A stretch of DNA of 64,000 bases from an uncultured Pseudodesulfovibrio sp. (GCF_963677845.1 NZ_OY782498.1:3169518-3233517); one strand, 5' to 3'. Counted from the stretch's first letter, positions 36,136 to 46,417 are shown. The notes: generated by a model not told the origin, from the sequence alone. Made by a program: numbers and translations.

Positions 36136-39100
36136 GTGAGTTTGCCAAGCATATTGATCATTGACGCAGCCCCTAATTTCAAATCCAGGGTGGCTCAGCA
36201 TTTCCGTGCATCCGGTCACACTCTCGTTGAGGCGGCGGACCTATTCTCCGGTATGGCCCTATTCCATTCGGAACACCCCGATGTCATTCTGCTTGATCCA
36301 GCTCTCCCAGACACTCAGGATCTTGACGCACTGGTCCAACTGACTCGCTACCCTAAAAGCATCCCAATCATCATCTTGTCCTCAAATGGCAAAACAAAGG
36401 ATGTAGTCAAAGCACTCAAAAATGGGGCATGGGAATATGTGATCAAAGATGACACCGCTCTGGACGAATTGGACCGTATCCTGAATGATCTTCCACACCA
36501 GCCAGAAGCAACGCCCGACACCCACGAAGATTTTCCTTCCGATTGGCAACAGCCATCCTTACAGGCCGTCATTGATGCCATCCCTAGCCAAATCTTCTAC
36601 AAAGATCTTGATGGCAAATATATTGGCTGTAACCAAGCCTTTATCGACTATATAGGGCAGCCCAGGGAATCCATTATTGGCAAGCGTATTGAAGAGATCA
36701 GACCAAAAGAAGAATCGTCCGTTTTTATTGACAAAGACAAACAACTCTTCGCGCACGGGGGATGCCAGGAATACGAAATGTCCCTCCCTCTCAACGGGGA
36801 AAAATGTCATATTCTCATTCGAAAAACCCTGCTCTTCGGCCCGGATAAAAAGCCCAGTGGCATTGTCGGTATGGCCACGGACATCACTCGACTCGTAGAA
36901 GCAAAAAAAGCCCAGAAAAAGAGTGATCAACGGTATCGACAAGTTTTCGAAGCCACTGGTTCTGCTACGATCATCGTCGACGAAGATACAACTATCTCCA
37001 AAGCCAATAAACAATTTGCCGAAATGTACGGACGAGAGCGGAAAGACATTGAAGGGGTTATGTCCCTGACAGAATTTGTCGCGCCAGAAGATCGGGAACG
37101 CGTCTTGAAGCACCATCTCAATAGACGAAATCCGAACATGAAAGCTCCCTCCTCCTATGAACTTCACTTCATCAAATCTTCCGGTGAAATCCGCCATATA
37201 CATATTCAGGTAACCATGCTGGACGATGGTCCTCAGTCCATCGCGTCCATAATCGACATTACCGAACTCAAAAGATCAGAAAACATGCTCAGAATGGCGC
37301 TGGGTGAGATGCAGGTTATCCAGCAGAACTCACTTGTGGGCATGGGAATGTTCCGCAACGGCACAATCCAACGCATCAACGAACGTGCGGAAGAAATTTT
37401 TGGAGTTCAAAGAAATGACCTCCTTCATACTGACGGATCACATCTGTTCAGATCACGCAGGCAATATCAAAGTTTCCGCAGGCGAATTCAGGCCGCCCTG
37501 ATTGCTGAAGGTGAATACCTTGCGGAACACCAGTTCATCCGCTCGGATGGCATCATGTTGCGCATCACCCTGTTTATTCGGGCTGTAGACAAAGACAACC
37601 TCGATCAGGGTATCAGTTGGACCGTTGTGGACATCACCAAACGTCGATACACGGAAGCGGTCACACATCTTCTCTACCGCATATCCAACACGGTCAGCAC
37701 CACTTCTGATCTTGATGAATTGTATGGACGCATTCATGCTATCCTCAATGAACATATAGCTGCGAAAAATTTCTTTATCGGCTTGTTGGATTCAAGTCGT
37801 CGCCACCTAAAATTCACGTATTTCAAAGATGAAAAAGATGACTTCATGGGCAAAGTTTTCGACATCAGCGACACCAATATCACCAGCCTGAGCGTGGAAG
37901 TCATTAAAACAGGTAAGCCCTTGCTGGTCAGCAAAAAGGGCCCATCAGGTAGAAATACAGCCAAACGCGATGCAATATACATGGACCGCAGGGATTTCCT
38001 ACGCATGAAAGGTATTGACGAAAAAAAAATGATAGGAAGTTCTGCGCAAGCCTGGCTCGGCGCCCCTCTCAAAATCAAAGGGGAAGTCGTCGGCGTCATG
38101 GCTGTTCAATCATACACCAACCCTCACCAATTTTCTGGCTGGGATGTGGATATGTTAACCTCTGTATCCGAACAAATAGCCTTGGCCATCGAACGGAAAG
38201 AATTCGAACAGGATCTCAAACTGGCAAAAGAACAGGCTGAAGCCGCCAACCAGTCCAAGAGCGAATTTTTGGCAAACATGAGCCACGAAATACGAACACC
38301 CCTGAATGGGGTGTTGGGTATGTTGCAACTGGCCCAACGAACCGAGATGACCATAGAACAAGCAGATTATGTAGACACGGCCATCTCATCAGGAAGAAGT
38401 CTGCTCTCGATCATCAACGACATTCTCGACTTCTCCAAAATCGAAGCTGGCAAAATGGAAGTACTGACGGAACCATTTTCTGTTGAAGGCTTGGTTCAGG
38501 ACGTTCTTTCTCCATTTAAACCTCAAGCTTCAAGCAAAGGGTTAAATCTAACAGCACACATCGATCAGGCTGTCCCTCCCATGGTTATTGGCGGCAAAAG
38601 TCGTCTGAAACAAATTCTTTTCAATTTGATCGGAAACGGTATCAAGTTCACAACCGAAGGAAAGGTTGAGGTTCGTGTGAAAAGTCTCAGTCGGGATGAA
38701 AAAGCCGGGACAACAAGTCTCCTCTTTTCGGTTGAGGATACCGGCATCGGCATCCCAAATCACATGCTCAATACTATATTTGAACCGTTCACCCAAGTTG
38801 ATGGTTCATTCGTCCGTCGACATCAGGGAACCGGGCTAGGGCTTGGCATCGTTAAACGGCTGGTTTCCCTTCTGGGGGGTCAGTTAACAGTGGACAGTAC
38901 GCACGGGAGGGGGACCTCTATTCATCTGACACTCAACTTCCTGATCGAACCGGGCGACCTCATGCCCGACCACACACTTCGACAAGCAACGAAATCCCTG
39001 AAGGACGGGCTCACGTTGCTTGTCGTGGAAGACAACCGGATCAACAGACTTATGGCGACACGAATGTTCGGCAAGATGGGACATATGTCTGAAACGGCAT

Positions 39101-39384
39101 GCAATGGTCAGGAAGCCATAGACAGATTGAAGGAACGAAATTTTGACGCCGTGTTTATGGATATCCAAATGCCTGACATGGACGGTGTACAGGCCACAGA
39201 AATCATCCGTAACTCCCAACCGGGCTCCGCCCTGAACCCATATGTCCCAATTATCGCGATGACAGCCCACGCCATGGTCGGTGACAGGGAAATGTTCCTC
39301 AGCAGCGGAATGACCGACTATATTGCCAAACCCGTCAACCTGGACGAAGTCGAACAGGTTTTAAATCGTCTCTTCCAAGCATGA
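36136..39384 (+). CDS. Hybrid histidine kinase: receiver-PAS-PAS-PAS-GAF-HisKA-HATPase-receiver
   Basis: 1082 residues from a GTG at 36136, without membrane helices, so cytoplasmic. N-terminal receiver (about 1-115, D54 in [10 protein letters not shown]), PAS domains at about 145-260, 270-385 and 390-505, GAF about 520-690, HisKA with H717 in [16 protein letters not shown], HATPase to about 930, and a C-terminal receiver with D1009 in [12 protein letters not shown] receiver at each end suggests input from another kinase and output to an HPt. No HPt is encoded in it; the HPt of the 29120-32638 kinase is a candidate partner (inference). The next gene, an HD-GYP protein, follows 122 bases later. 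Confidence 0.92.
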   Translation: MSLPSILIIDAAPNFKSRVAQHFRASGHTLVEAADLFSGMALFHSEHPDVILLDPALPDTQDLDALVQLTRYPKSIPIIILSSNGKTKDVVKALKNGAWEYVIKDDTALDELDRILNDLPHQPEATPDTHEDFPSDWQQPSLQAVIDAIPSQIFYKDLDGKYIGCNQAFIDYIGQPRESIIGKRIEEIRPKEESSVFIDKDKQLFAHGGCQEYEMSLPLNGEKCHILIRKTLLFGPDKKPSGIVGMATDITRLVEAKKAQKKSDQRYRQVFEATGSATIIVDEDTTISKANKQFAEMYGRERKDIEGVMSLTEFVAPEDRERVLKHHLNRRNPNMKAPSSYELHFIKSSGEIRHIHIQVTMLDDGPQSIASIIDITELKRSENMLRMALGEMQVIQQNSLVGMGMFRNGTIQRINERAEEIFGVQRNDLLHTDGSHLFRSRRQYQSFRRRIQAALIAEGEYLAEHQFIRSDGIMLRITLFIRAVDKDNLDQGISWTVVDITKRRYTEAVTHLLYRISNTVSTTSDLDELYGRIHAILNEHIAAKNFFIGLLDSSRRHLKFTYFKDEKDDFMGKVFDISDTNITSLSVEVIKTGKPLLVSKKGPSGRNTAKRDAIYMDRRDFLRMKGIDEKKMIGSSAQAWLGAPLKIKGEVVGVMAVQSYTNPHQFSGWDVDMLTSVSEQIALAIERKEFEQDLKLAKEQAEAANQSKSEFLANMSHEIRTPLNGVLGMLQLAQRTEMTIEQADYVDTAISSGRSLLSIINDILDFSKIEAGKMEVLTEPFSVEGLVQDVLSPFKPQASSKGLNLTAHIDQAVPPMVIGGKSRLKQILFNLIGNGIKFTTEGKVEVRVKSLSRDEKAGTTSLLFSVEDTGIGIPNHMLNTIFEPFTQVDGSFVRRHQGTGLGLGIVKRLVSLLGGQLTVDSTHGRGTSIHLTLNFLIEPGDLMPDHTLRQATKSLKDGLTLLVVEDNRINRLMATRMFGKMGHMSETACNGQEAIDRLKERNFDAVFMDIQMPDMDGVQATEIIRNSQPGSALNPYVPIIAMTAHAMVGDREMFLSSGMTDYIAKPVNLDEVEQVLNRLFQA

Positions 39385-39506
39385 TAACGAGTTAGAGGAA
39401 AATCAAACTTCATATAGACTCAAGCATCGTTCTATATGTCAATTGTATAGACATTTTCTCGATTTTCCCTAGCATTTGATCCGCTCTTATTATATGAAAC
39501 GGGGAA

Positions 39507-40487
39507 ATGGGTACAAACACCAGTGCCGCTCGGCCGGTATCCTACTTTCCCGTCCCTCCGGTTATGATCTTCCCGGAAGTGCTAGGGGAATTCTCCGTCT
39601 ACCTCTGGCAGGGTGGGGACTTTGTGCTTTACACAGCCTCAGGTCAAAAATTTACCTCCCGTCATCGTCAGGTTCTGTACAAGAACGACATCAAGGAAAT
39701 CTACATTCAGGGTGCTGAAAAACCTCAGTACGAAAAATACATTGAACGGAATCTCGGTAAAATTCTTCAGGATGAAAAACTCCCCATTGAAGTCCGTACC
39801 AAGATTTTTTATGAAGCCGCCAACGTGGTCATGCAAAACGTCTTTGACCGCAAACTTCCAAGCGCTCTCCGGGCCAGACATTTTGATCGCATCGCAGATG
39901 TGGTTAAAAATTCCATAAAATTCCTGGCTGCGGACAACTCCCTGTCCTCAGTGGCACCGTTCATTTCCCACGACTACAAGACCTACACGCACTGCATGCA
40001 GGTCTTTATCTATTCTGTGGCCCTATTCCAGACCTATGAAATGAATGATCATGAAGTCTTTGAATTCGGACTGGGCGCACTCCTGCACGACGTAGGCAAA
40101 GCCAAAATCCCCAAACGGATTCTCAACAAACGCGGCCCACTGACTCAGGCTGAACGTGAAATCATCAAAGAACACCCGGTTCACGGCGTGTCTATGTGCG
40201 CGCATTTGCCCATGACGCAGAATACCATCAACTGCATTCTCTTCCATCACGAGACCATGGATGGCAAAGGCTACCCTTCCGGCATCAAGGGAGATAATGT
40301 CCCTATGCCCGTCCGTATCATCACACTGGCAGACATCTACGACGCCCTGACGACCAACCGCCCTTATGCCGAAGCCATGCAGCCCTATGAAGCCCTTTCG
40401 CTCATCAGAAATGAAATGCGGGAGAATGTGGATATGAAAGTCTTCAAACGTTTCGTGGCAATTCTCAGCGGCGCAGACATGATTTAA
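39507..40487 (+). CDS. HD-GYP cyclic di-GMP phosphodiesterase
   Basis: 326 residues. The N-terminal ~140 residues form an unassigned domain; the HD-GYP domain spans about 155-320 with H194-D195 in LLHDVGKAKIPK, a HH in LFHHETMDGKGYPSG and G255-Y256-P257. The active-site residues are intact, so hydrolysis of c-di-GMP is expected. No signal peptide. Lies after the 1082-residue kinase in the same direction and could be an output of it, but the 122-base gap and the missing receiver leave this open. Confidence 0.88.
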   Translation: MGTNTSAARPVSYFPVPPVMIFPEVLGEFSVYLWQGGDFVLYTASGQKFTSRHRQVLYKNDIKEIYIQGAEKPQYEKYIERNLGKILQDEKLPIEVRTKIFYEAANVVMQNVFDRKLPSALRARHFDRIADVVKNSIKFLAADNSLSSVAPFISHDYKTYTHCMQVFIYSVALFQTYEMNDHEVFEFGLGALLHDVGKAKIPKRILNKRGPLTQAEREIIKEHPVHGVSMCAHLPMTQNTINCILFHHETMDGKGYPSGIKGDNVPMPVRIITLADIYDALTTNRPYAEAMQPYEALSLIRNEMRENVDMKVFKRFVAILSGADMI

Positions 40488-40605
40488 CCTCTGATTCAAT
40501 TCCGTCAGCCCTCCTATCTCCAGCGACATGAAGCCGTAACCGTTATATTCGGATACGCTTGGTGCTCAGATTGACAATTTCTCAAAACAGGGTGAATCCG
40601 GTGGC

Positions 40606-41652
40606 ATGAAAGCGATGGACAAAACCATTAAACACACACTGGCCGACCTGCTGAACCGTCCTCTCTCCATTGGAGGCAAGAAGATAGCCAACCGGCTCTG
40701 GCTCGCTCCGCTGGCCGGACTGGGGCATGTGGCCTATCGTAAGGTGCTGGAAAGTTACGGTGGATGCGGCCTGACATTCACGGAAATGTGCAGCGCCAAG
40801 GGGGTTCCGACTGAAAAGCCCTCGGTTTCCACCATGTTCAGTTGGCGCGAAGAAGAACTCGACCATCTTGTCTGCCAAATATTCGGAGCGACCCCGGAAG
40901 AAATGGCTCCTGCGGCCCGACGAATTGAAAACGAAGGTTTTTTCGGGGTGGACATCAACATGGGTTGCTCGGTGTCAGGTATCGTCAAACGCAATGCTGG
41001 AGCCGCCCTTCTCAAAGACCCTGACGCGGCATTGGCTGCCGTGAAAAGTGTGCGTCAGGCCGTCACCATCCCTGTTTTCGTCAAGTTTCGCACGGGCTGG
41101 ACCCCTGATATCGGCCCTGCCGTAGAATTGGCACAACAATTCGAAGCAGAAGGCGTTGACTGTCTGGTTTTTCACCCCCGCGTAGCGCCGGACAAACGCA
41201 CCAAGCCACCGATATTAGACCATATTAAAGCCATCACAGAAGCCGTATCCATTCCGGTCTTTGGCAACGGTGATGTGGTCACTCCAGAGGATTGCCTGAA
41301 AATGCTTGAAACAACTGGTTGTGCGGGCGTTTCTGTTGGACGCATGGCCATAGCTCGACCGTGGCTTTTTGCCGAATGGACTGCGGGATACACCCCGACA
41401 GAAACCTGTTTTCGCGACTATGCCTTCCAATTGGCCGATGCTCTAGATCAACACTTTAATGAAGTACATGCCCTCAAACGATACAAATTGTTTACTATCT
41501 ATTTCGCAGCTAACTTCACCTTCGGGCACAGTTTACAATCCAAATTTCTGGCCGCAAAATCCATGGAAGACATACGGAATGTCATACAAAAGTACGTCAA
41601 AACAGACATGCAGCTCACTAAACGGCCAAATATGAACATCTATAGCATCTGA
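40606..41652 (+). CDS. dus: tRNA-dihydrouridine synthase
   Basis: 348 residues of the Dus family, an FMN enzyme reducing uridines in tRNA. Motifs: LAPLAGLGHVAYRKVL, the catalytic cysteine C121 in NMGCSVSGIVKRNAGAALLKDP, FVKFRTGW, FHPR and NGDVVTPEDCLKMLETTGCAGVSVGR. Which of the three bacterial types (A, B, C) it is cannot be assigned. The cyclase-family gene follows 9 bases downstream, so both are likely in one transcript. Confidence 0.93.
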   Translation: MKAMDKTIKHTLADLLNRPLSIGGKKIANRLWLAPLAGLGHVAYRKVLESYGGCGLTFTEMCSAKGVPTEKPSVSTMFSWREEELDHLVCQIFGATPEEMAPAARRIENEGFFGVDINMGCSVSGIVKRNAGAALLKDPDAALAAVKSVRQAVTIPVFVKFRTGWTPDIGPAVELAQQFEAEGVDCLVFHPRVAPDKRTKPPILDHIKAITEAVSIPVFGNGDVVTPEDCLKMLETTGCAGVSVGRMAIARPWLFAEWTAGYTPTETCFRDYAFQLADALDQHFNEVHALKRYKLFTIYFAANFTFGHSLQSKFLAAKSMEDIRNVIQKYVKTDMQLTKRPNMNIYSI

Positions 41653-41661
41653 CGAGGTTCT

Positions 41662-42297
41662 ATGAACATCATCGATCTGAGCCACACCATCCATACCGGT
41701 ATGCCGGTTTTCCCCGGCGACGAATCCGCCAATCTGCGACGGACCCATTTCGTCAACAAGGACGGATTCGCCCAGACAATGCTAACAATGAGCTCACACA
41801 CTGGCACACATCTCGATACAGCGGCTCATCTTTTTGCTGACGCGCCCGGCCTTGATTGGTTAGGCCCGAACAATTTTGCAGGATGGGGGGCAGTGGTAAA
41901 TCTGACTGAATTGCGCACACCACTTATCGAACCCACAGACCTCAGCATTCTCTCTGACATGGAAGGATTGGATTTCGTCATTCTGCAAACAGGCTGGGAT
42001 GCCCATTGGAAAACGGACCGTTATTATGCCGATTTTCCTGCCCTTTCAGAGACATCCGCTCGTTTCATCGGAGGGCTGGGACTCAAGGGAATTGGCATGG
42101 ACACACCATCGCCTGACCCGGTGGACTCAAGGACGTTACCGGCGCACATCGCCTTGCTGGATCACGGGCTTGTTATTGTCGAGAACCTAACCAATGTCGG
42201 GGAATTGCCGGATGAAGGGTTCATTTTTTGCTGTCTGCCGTTGCGGCTCAAGGACGGTGAAGGCTCACCCGTCCGCGCAGTAGGGATTACTTTTTAA
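41662..42297 (+). CDS. Cyclase family protein (kynurenine formamidase-like)
   Basis: 211 residues. The metal-binding motif SSHTGTHLDTAAH near residues 44-56 is the family hallmark (HxGTHxDxxxH), with IDLSHTIHTGMPVFPGD at the N-terminus. The fold hydrolyses N-formylkynurenine or related amides in some members, and is called cyclase/KynB; the substrate here is unknown. Its frame starts 9 bases after dus. It is followed by an AT-rich 72-base gap with an element that partly resembles the repeat at 21.9-22.1 kb. Confidence 0.87.
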   Translation: MNIIDLSHTIHTGMPVFPGDESANLRRTHFVNKDGFAQTMLTMSSHTGTHLDTAAHLFADAPGLDWLGPNNFAGWGAVVNLTELRTPLIEPTDLSILSDMEGLDFVILQTGWDAHWKTDRYYADFPALSETSARFIGGLGLKGIGMDTPSPDPVDSRTLPAHIALLDHGLVIVENLTNVGELPDEGFIFCCLPLRLKDGEGSPVRAVGITF

Positions 42298-42369
42298 AAA
42301 TCTCCCACAGCCCCCATCCTCTCCTTTTCCTCAACTTTTATTAAACGCTTCGCTCGAGTATTCAATTAA

Positions 42370-42975
42370 TTAAAGAGCGAGTTCTTTGGCGAGTACTTCG
42401 GCTTGGCGGAGGTCGTCGGGGCTGTTGACGTTAAAAAATGAAATCTGATCGGGATCGCCTTCTCTGAGTTGGGCAATAGGAACTTCTTTGACTTTTACTT
42501 TATCAAAGAAGCCAATAATCCGATAATTCTCGGTTTCAAGTTGAGCTTCGATAAATGGAAGGCAACGTTTGGAATATACGGCGCACAGTGGTTCCCGGTA
42601 GCCATCTTCCTTGAGAGGAATGACGACATCAGCATCAGGAGTAACTTCCGCGAGCAGTCGTTTGACCAGCCCTCCCTGAACAAAAGGCGCATCGCAGGCG
42701 GAAAAAAAACCATACTCCGCCTGCATGTCGTACAATCCGGCATGAATCCCTGTCAAAGAACTACGGGCTTCAAATCGATCCTCGGCGACAGGGAGACCGT
42801 ATTGAAGAAAATCCTCCCGCTCACGCGCCGAAATCACTATTTCATGGAACAATGGGCAGTAGACCGAAAGCAATCGATCAAGAATAGTTTTGCCACCAAT
42901 TTCCAAAAATGCTTTTTTCACATGCCCCATGCGGGTGCCAAGCCCGCCAGCCAGTATTATACCTGCGATATTCAT
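42370..42975 (-). CDS. mobA: MobA-like molybdenum cofactor guanylyltransferase
   Basis: 201 residues from the ATG at 42975. Nucleotidyltransferase fold with IAGIILAGGLGTRMGHVKKAFLEIGGKTI, FFSACDAPFV and EPLCAVYSKRCLP. MobA attaches GMP to molybdopterin for formate dehydrogenases and similar enzymes; related CTP- or UTP-dependent transferases share the fold, so MobA is likely but not certain. It is alone in its direction, convergent with the cyclase gene and divergent from the alpha/beta hydrolase. Confidence 0.85.
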   Translation of the reverse strand: MNIAGIILAGGLGTRMGHVKKAFLEIGGKTILDRLLSVYCPLFHEIVISAREREDFLQYGLPVAEDRFEARSSLTGIHAGLYDMQAEYGFFSACDAPFVQGGLVKRLLAEVTPDADVVIPLKEDGYREPLCAVYSKRCLPFIEAQLETENYRIIGFFDKVKVKEVPIAQLREGDPDQISFFNVNSPDDLRQAEVLAKELAL

Positions 42976-43048
42976 GGCCGCAGGATAAATCAAGCCGGAA
43001 CAAATGGAAAGAGTCCACAAAGCCGCCCTGCCTGTGTATACTGCCGCC

Positions 43049-43891
43049 ATGTGGACAGCTTTTAAAATTTTCGCCTTTCTCTGCCTGTGTTATGCAGCGG
43101 TCATCGTCTGGATGTATTTATCCCAGCGCAAAATGCTCTATTATCCCAAGCAGGAGATGACAGCCTCTCCCGATGATATTGGTCTGAGACATGAAGATGT
43201 CTGGATGATTAACCCGCTGGGTACACGCATTCACGGATGGTGGATGCCTCATGCCGCACCTCGCTTCACCCTACTTTTTTCTCATGGCAATGGCGGCAAC
43301 CTCTCTCACAGATTAGATACCCTGCGCATCTTCCACGATCTTGGGCTCAACGTCTTCGCCTATGACTATTCAGGCTACGGTCAGAGTCTAGGCGATCCCA
43401 GCGAAAAAGCCACAGCAGCCGATGCCCATGCTGCCTGGGACTGGCTTATTCAGGAACAAGGAATTGCACCGGAATCCATTATTCTTGTTGGACGAAGTCT
43501 TGGAGGTGCTGTGACAGCATCTCTGGCCGCTGAGTTGGTAAATGACTCCCAAACTCCCGCAGGGCTTATCATGGAATCAACCTTCACTTCGGTGCCGGAT
43601 ATGGGGGCATACATGTATCCATGGCTACCGGTACGTCTTCTTGCACGGTATCAATATGATAGTGCCACCAACCTCATAGGCCTTAATTTACCCGTTTTGT
43701 TCCTGCACAGCCCTGATGACGATATAGTCCCATATGCGTTGGGCCAAAGACTCTACAATGACTATCAGGGCCCAAAATCGTTTATAGAACTGACAGGAGA
43801 TCATAATTCAGGGTTTCTCACCTCTGGCGCACGCTACCCTGAAGGATTGACCTACTTCCTCTCTTCCCTTGAAAAGGATTCCGACCAATGA
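43049..43891 (+). CDS. Membrane-anchored alpha/beta hydrolase
   Basis: 280 residues from the ATG at 43049. An N-terminal transmembrane helix (about 3-25, KIFAFLCLCYAAVIVWMYL) anchors an alpha/beta hydrolase domain: oxyanion region FSHGNGGNLSHR, nucleophile motif GRSLGGA with the catalytic serine, HSPDDDIVP for the acid and GDHNSGF for the histidine. Similar to the YqkD/BEM46-type serine hydrolases of unknown substrate. The next gene overlaps its stop by 4 bases (ATGA), so the two are coupled. Confidence 0.87.
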   Translation: MWTAFKIFAFLCLCYAAVIVWMYLSQRKMLYYPKQEMTASPDDIGLRHEDVWMINPLGTRIHGWWMPHAAPRFTLLFSHGNGGNLSHRLDTLRIFHDLGLNVFAYDYSGYGQSLGDPSEKATAADAHAAWDWLIQEQGIAPESIILVGRSLGGAVTASLAAELVNDSQTPAGLIMESTFTSVPDMGAYMYPWLPVRLLARYQYDSATNLIGLNLPVLFLHSPDDDIVPYALGQRLYNDYQGPKSFIELTGDHNSGFLTSGARYPEGLTYFLSSLEKDSDQ

Positions 43892-44325
43892 CGGACGGCC
43901 AGATACTGATTCTGGCCGACACCATCCTGGTGATTCATTTCATTATTGCGGCCTACCTGACCTTGGGGTTGCCTGTTATCTGGCTGGGGAAAATATTTGG
44001 CCGACAATTCATTCACAACCCATGGTTTCGGTATTCGCACGCGGGACTCATGGGGTTTGTGCTTCTGGAATCTTTGATCGGTATGTTTTGCCCACTCACG
44101 GTCTGGGAAACAAACTTACGAAGAGCCGCAGGACAACAGGGTGTCGGTTATGATGAATCCTTCGTCAGTCATTGGCTCGGGAAAATACTGTTCCATGACT
44201 TCAACGAAACCACCTATAGCGTGGTATATGGGCTCTTTTTCTTACTTATCGCACTGACCTTCCTGTTCATTCCAGTTCGGGCAAGCGGAAAAAAATGCCG
44301 AAACCGCAACCCCAAAGAACCTTAA
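43888..44325 (+). CDS. DUF2784 family membrane protein
   Basis: 145 residues with about three to four transmembrane helices (IIAAYLTLGLPVIWLG, AGLMGFVLLESLIGMFCPLTVWE, VYGLFFLLIALTFLFI). The LTVWE and GQQGVGYDESFVSHWL segments match DUF2784. Function unknown. Its ATG overlaps the stop of the alpha/beta hydrolase (ATGA), indicating one operon. It has a basic C-terminus. Confidence 0.82.
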   Translation: MTDGQILILADTILVIHFIIAAYLTLGLPVIWLGKIFGRQFIHNPWFRYSHAGLMGFVLLESLIGMFCPLTVWETNLRRAAGQQGVGYDESFVSHWLGKILFHDFNETTYSVVYGLFFLLIALTFLFIPVRASGKKCRNRNPKEP

Positions 44326-44400
44326 GTACATAAAATATTGACTTTTTTCGATTGGTGCACGGGTTTTGCTTTAAGAGTTATACCCTGCAAGGAGGAACAC

Positions 44401-44667
44401 ATGCCCGCTATCGAACAAACACAATTTCACGGAACCAATACTGACATCGTCCGTGACCGCATTCAGGAACTTAAAGCCCGCGCCGCTGAAGGCTTGGATG
44501 ACGCCATGAATATCGTTTCCAAAAACCTTGGCCGCGAAGAAGCCAAGAGTGCTGAGAACAGCTTGGCCGGACTTGGAGAAGGATTGACCAGTCAAGATGC
44601 AGCCATACACACACTGGACCCGCTCAAGGTTCTGGACCTCATCAGCGATCCATTTGAAAACGACTAG
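44401..44667 (+). CDS. Small hypothetical protein
   Basis: 88 residues from the ATG at 44401, with AAGGAGG upstream. Soluble and mainly helical, with acidic ends (PLKVLDLISDPFEND). KARAAEGLDDAMNIVSKNLGREEAKSAENS suggests a short helical bundle. No family recognised. It follows the DUF2784 gene by 75 bases and precedes a hairpin; it might be a separate transcript. Confidence 0.6.
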   Translation: MPAIEQTQFHGTNTDIVRDRIQELKARAAEGLDDAMNIVSKNLGREEAKSAENSLAGLGEGLTSQDAAIHTLDPLKVLDLISDPFEND

Positions 44668-44694
44668 GTGATTAGTCTCTCCCAACCACGCTGA

Positions 44695-44717
44695 GGACGC
44701 CTTTTTCAGGGGCGTCC
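44695..44717 (+). terminator. Terminator-like hairpin after the 88-residue protein
   Basis: GGACGCC (44695-44701) and GGCGTCC (44711-44717) with a 9-base loop, 27 bases after the stop codon. The following sequence (GCCTTTGCGC) has only a short T run, so efficiency is uncertain. Confidence 0.4.
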
Positions 44718-45358
44718 GCCTTTGCGCTTGCCTTTTGTTGACGCTGATAATACATTGTCATAATTAGACCTTCGCCTTTTTAAGTGTCCCTCAATGGTGA
44801 CACCTTCTCCCCTAAAGAAAATATTCATTTTTATCTCCAACGCTGTCCGTCGGTTGCACGATCCCGACCAGTTTTATTGCTCTACCCTCTTGCCTCGTTT
44901 TTGGCGACAGCGTATAAAAGAATCAAAGGCAATGTCCCCGTGAAAGGGGTTTCGAATAACCTGTACGGAGGGTGGGAGGAAATAGAAATCGATTTCTTCT
45001 TAAACACATATGGCGAATCGAGTCGCCCCGCTCACAGAAAGAGCACCGTGCGCCAAAAACAAACGCACTAGGCCATCATAAAGTGTATATTTAGAAATGT
45101 CTGGTCCTGGTACAAAGCCGGAGAATCCGGCCTGGCGCACATTTTTGCGTTTTTTTCGCAATCCCCTCTTACAAATCCTCAAAAATATCCCCCGATTTTC
45201 TCTTGACAGGTTTTTCATTAATAGTGTTATCAAAACAATAATTCATTATGAAATGAGTATTTTGACTGTGACGTGCAATGCTCTTTTGTTTCAAAAAAAG
45301 CAAAGGGCAACCAGCAAACCCACAGCCCACGTAGCACTCGACATATGGCGGTTATACC
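44718..45358. other. 640-base stretch without a convincing gene
   Basis: Short open frames exist on both strands but none has a known domain, a signal or a convincing ribosome site. Several hairpins are visible, for example CCCC/GGGG near 44938-44950. A promoter for the diguanylate cyclase lies near 45203. A non-coding RNA cannot be excluded; none of the common classes (6S, RNase P, SRP, tmRNA, c-di-GMP riboswitch) was recognised. Confidence 0.5.
45203..45230 (+). promoter_or_regulatory. Candidate sigma70 promoter of the diguanylate cyclase gene
   Basis: TTGACA (45203-45208), a perfect -35, and TGTTAT (45225-45230) as a 4/6 match to the -10, spaced 16 bases. It is about 130 bases upstream of the ATG at 45359. 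Confidence 0.4.
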
Positions 45359-46414
45359 ATGACGAAAAACCCTCTCTGTTCAGCCGAAACAAACGAAATT
45401 GTCGACATTCTGAAAACAGCTGGAATAGGTGACGATCCGAACTGGATGGCCGTCATTCTGTTCGTCCGCAACCTTCTCACGAAACTCAGTGTGTTTACGG
45501 ATGCAAAGAAGGCTGAGATTCAACGTGAGATTTGTGCGGAAATCCTGAAAAACGATTTTTCTGATGAACGCTACGAAATCATAATCGCCATGCTCGACAT
45601 GTACATCATGCAAAACATCGGCACTCAGGAACTTGAAGAAGCGCTCACGAAAGAGAAGCAATCCGCCGCTCAACTTCTTCAGGAAATGAACGACATCATC
45701 AATTCCATGCAGGGGGCAAACAAACTCCATAGCGCTCGTCTGAACTCATTTCAGGCAAGCGCAACCAACGCAATTCAGGGCGGTACCAACAAAACCGCCA
45801 TTCTCAGTAGGGTACGCGGTATGTTTCAGGAACTCATCACCGAGTTCAAAGACGAAGCCCGGGAACTCAATGCCAAGGCTGACCATTTTGAAAGAACGGC
45901 CAATTTTGATCCATTACTGACCGAGCTCTACAATCGCCGCGCCATGGAAGTCTTCATGAACAGTGCGGTCAAGGAATGTTGTGAAAATTGTATGCCCCTC
46001 AGCTTGATGTTGATCGATGTGGATCATTTCAAACGGGTCAACGATACATATGGACATCAAGCCGGTGATGATGTCCTTCGAGCTCTGGGCCGCATCCTCA
46101 CCGCGCATGCCATGCAGTATGACGGCTTCGCGGCCAGATACGGCGGAGAAGAACTGGTCATCATCATGAAAAATATGGACCTAAACAGGGCCGCCATCAA
46201 ATCTGAAGCAGTCAGAGCCGATGTGGAAAATTATGATTTCCGTATCCGTACAAACGGCCAATTGTCGGAAGATTCCCTGCAATTTACCGTCTCTGTCGGT
46301 GTGGCGGAACTCAAAGAAGGGTGGAATGCCAACTCTCTGGTCAGCGCTGCGGACTCAGCCATGTACAAAGCCAAAAAATCTGGTCGAAACAGAGTCTGTG
46401 CAGCATCAGCATAG
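45359..46414 (+). CDS. GGDEF diguanylate cyclase
   Basis: 351 residues without a membrane helix. The N-terminal 170 residues are helical and unassigned. The GGDEF domain (about 182-348) begins FDPLLTELYNRRAMEVFM and has LMLIDVDHFKRVNDTYGHQAGD and the active motif GGEEL at 262-266, consistent with activity (GGEE-type). The inhibitory I-site RxxD, expected five residues before it, is QYDG, so product inhibition is probably missing. The following gene starts 3 bases after its stop. Confidence 0.9.
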   Translation: MTKNPLCSAETNEIVDILKTAGIGDDPNWMAVILFVRNLLTKLSVFTDAKKAEIQREICAEILKNDFSDERYEIIIAMLDMYIMQNIGTQELEEALTKEKQSAAQLLQEMNDIINSMQGANKLHSARLNSFQASATNAIQGGTNKTAILSRVRGMFQELITEFKDEARELNAKADHFERTANFDPLLTELYNRRAMEVFMNSAVKECCENCMPLSLMLIDVDHFKRVNDTYGHQAGDDVLRALGRILTAHAMQYDGFAARYGGEELVIIMKNMDLNRAAIKSEAVRADVENYDFRIRTNGQLSEDSLQFTVSVGVAELKEGWNANSLVSAADSAMYKAKKSGRNRVCAASA

Positions 46415-46417
46415 CCC

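Noticed and set aside
44930-45000. Possible c-di-GMP or other riboswitch before the GGDEF gene
   Set aside because: The conserved GEMM core bases were not found, and the distance to the start codon is over 350 bases.
44784-45071. Open frame of 95 codons in the gap before the diguanylate cyclase
   Set aside because: No domain, no ribosome site, poor composition, and overlapping frames of similar length on the other strand.
45097-45432. Open frame of 111 codons reaching into the diguanylate cyclase gene
   Set aside because: It overlaps a clear GGDEF gene in another frame and contains the likely promoter; no protein features.
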